Assembly (NCBI GenBank): GCA_000447185.1
Contig: KE647346.1
Location: forward strand, 58,139 to 73,156
Direction: 5' to 3'
Origin: Vairimorpha apis BRL 01
Lineage: Eukaryota > Microsporidia > Nosematidae
Length of the DNA stretch: 15,018 nucleotides
The position numbers and the translations under genes were made by a program. The first letter of the stretch is position 1. Every line of letters starts with the position of its first letter. Under the pieces are notes generated by a model. It was given only the letters and a program-made list of their open reading frames with translations. It was not told where the DNA came from and did not search any database. Positions 14,853 through 15,018 of the stretch are shown piece after piece.

Positions 14853-15018
14853 ATAAAATTAATACTATAAATAGTAATAAAAGTCCTGCCAGTATAACAG
14901 AAAATAAATTTAAAAGTAATATTTCTACTATTAATGAATATATAAGTAAAGATATTTTAAAAAGTAATTTATCAAATTCAAATAGTACACAAAATGAAAT
15001 ATCTACTAATATAAAAAA
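14819..15018 (+). CDS. GRASP-like tail, fifth segment, open to the window end
   Basis: In frame 2 the sequence is open from 14819 to the end of the window and keeps the same composition (DNETEHSIDDKNKINTINSN). It repeats the EHSIDDK motif of the previous segment. The DNA copies at 14554-14575 and 14831-14852 are 277 bp apart, one more than a multiple of three. This is what one extra A in the run 14814-14817 predicts. The gene's 3' end is outside the window. Confidence 0.55.

Noticed and set aside
1..15018. Plasmodium or Dictyostelium origin, suggested by poly-Asn
   Set aside because: Not excluded, but CCC start motifs, tiny divergent core proteins and lack of introns fit a microsporidian better.

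Overview
This window looks like nuclear DNA from a very AT-rich, gene-compact, apparently intron-poor eukaryote. My best guess is a microsporidian. The reasons are a short CCC run just upstream of several start codons on the sense strand, minimal and divergent versions of core eukaryotic proteins, almost pure A/T spacers and no convincing introns. Asn-rich low complexity also occurs in Plasmodium and Dictyostelium, so the assignment is an inference. All family similarities below come from memory of family motifs; no search was run.

Layout. 1-3214 (+) is a homologue of the mRNA 3'-end processing factor CPSF100/Cft2, whose reading frame is broken at several places. 3215-4036 is a spacer with a three-copy 49-bp repeat. 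4037-4225 (-) is a 62-residue Sm/LSm-fold protein. 4226-4913 is a divergent promoter region with duplications. 4914-5780 (+) is an intact gene of unknown function with an Asn-rich repeat core. 5781-6261 is a convergent 3' spacer. 6262-8051 (-) is one unrecognised gene split by a single frame change. 8052-9066 is a divergent promoter region of extreme strand composition. 9067 to the end of the window (+) is a GRASP (Golgi reassembly and stacking / Grh1) homologue. It has an N-myristoylation-type N-terminus, an insertion between its two PDZ-like repeats and a Ser/Lys/Glu/Asn tail of more than 1,600 codons that runs off the window.

The genes do not form an operon. Two have roles in RNA metabolism (Cft2-like and Sm-like) and one in secretion (GRASP). 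Two features stand out. First, the same type of small frame lesion, often in A-runs, occurs in three unrelated genes. Repeat phasing inside the GRASP tail shows that at least one lesion is younger than a duplication, so these are either assembly indels or recent real lesions. Second, the DNA is a mosaic of blocks poor in C (G/T-type) alternating with blocks poor in G (A/C-type). The blocks ignore gene boundaries and gene strand, and the bias dictates much of the low-complexity protein composition.
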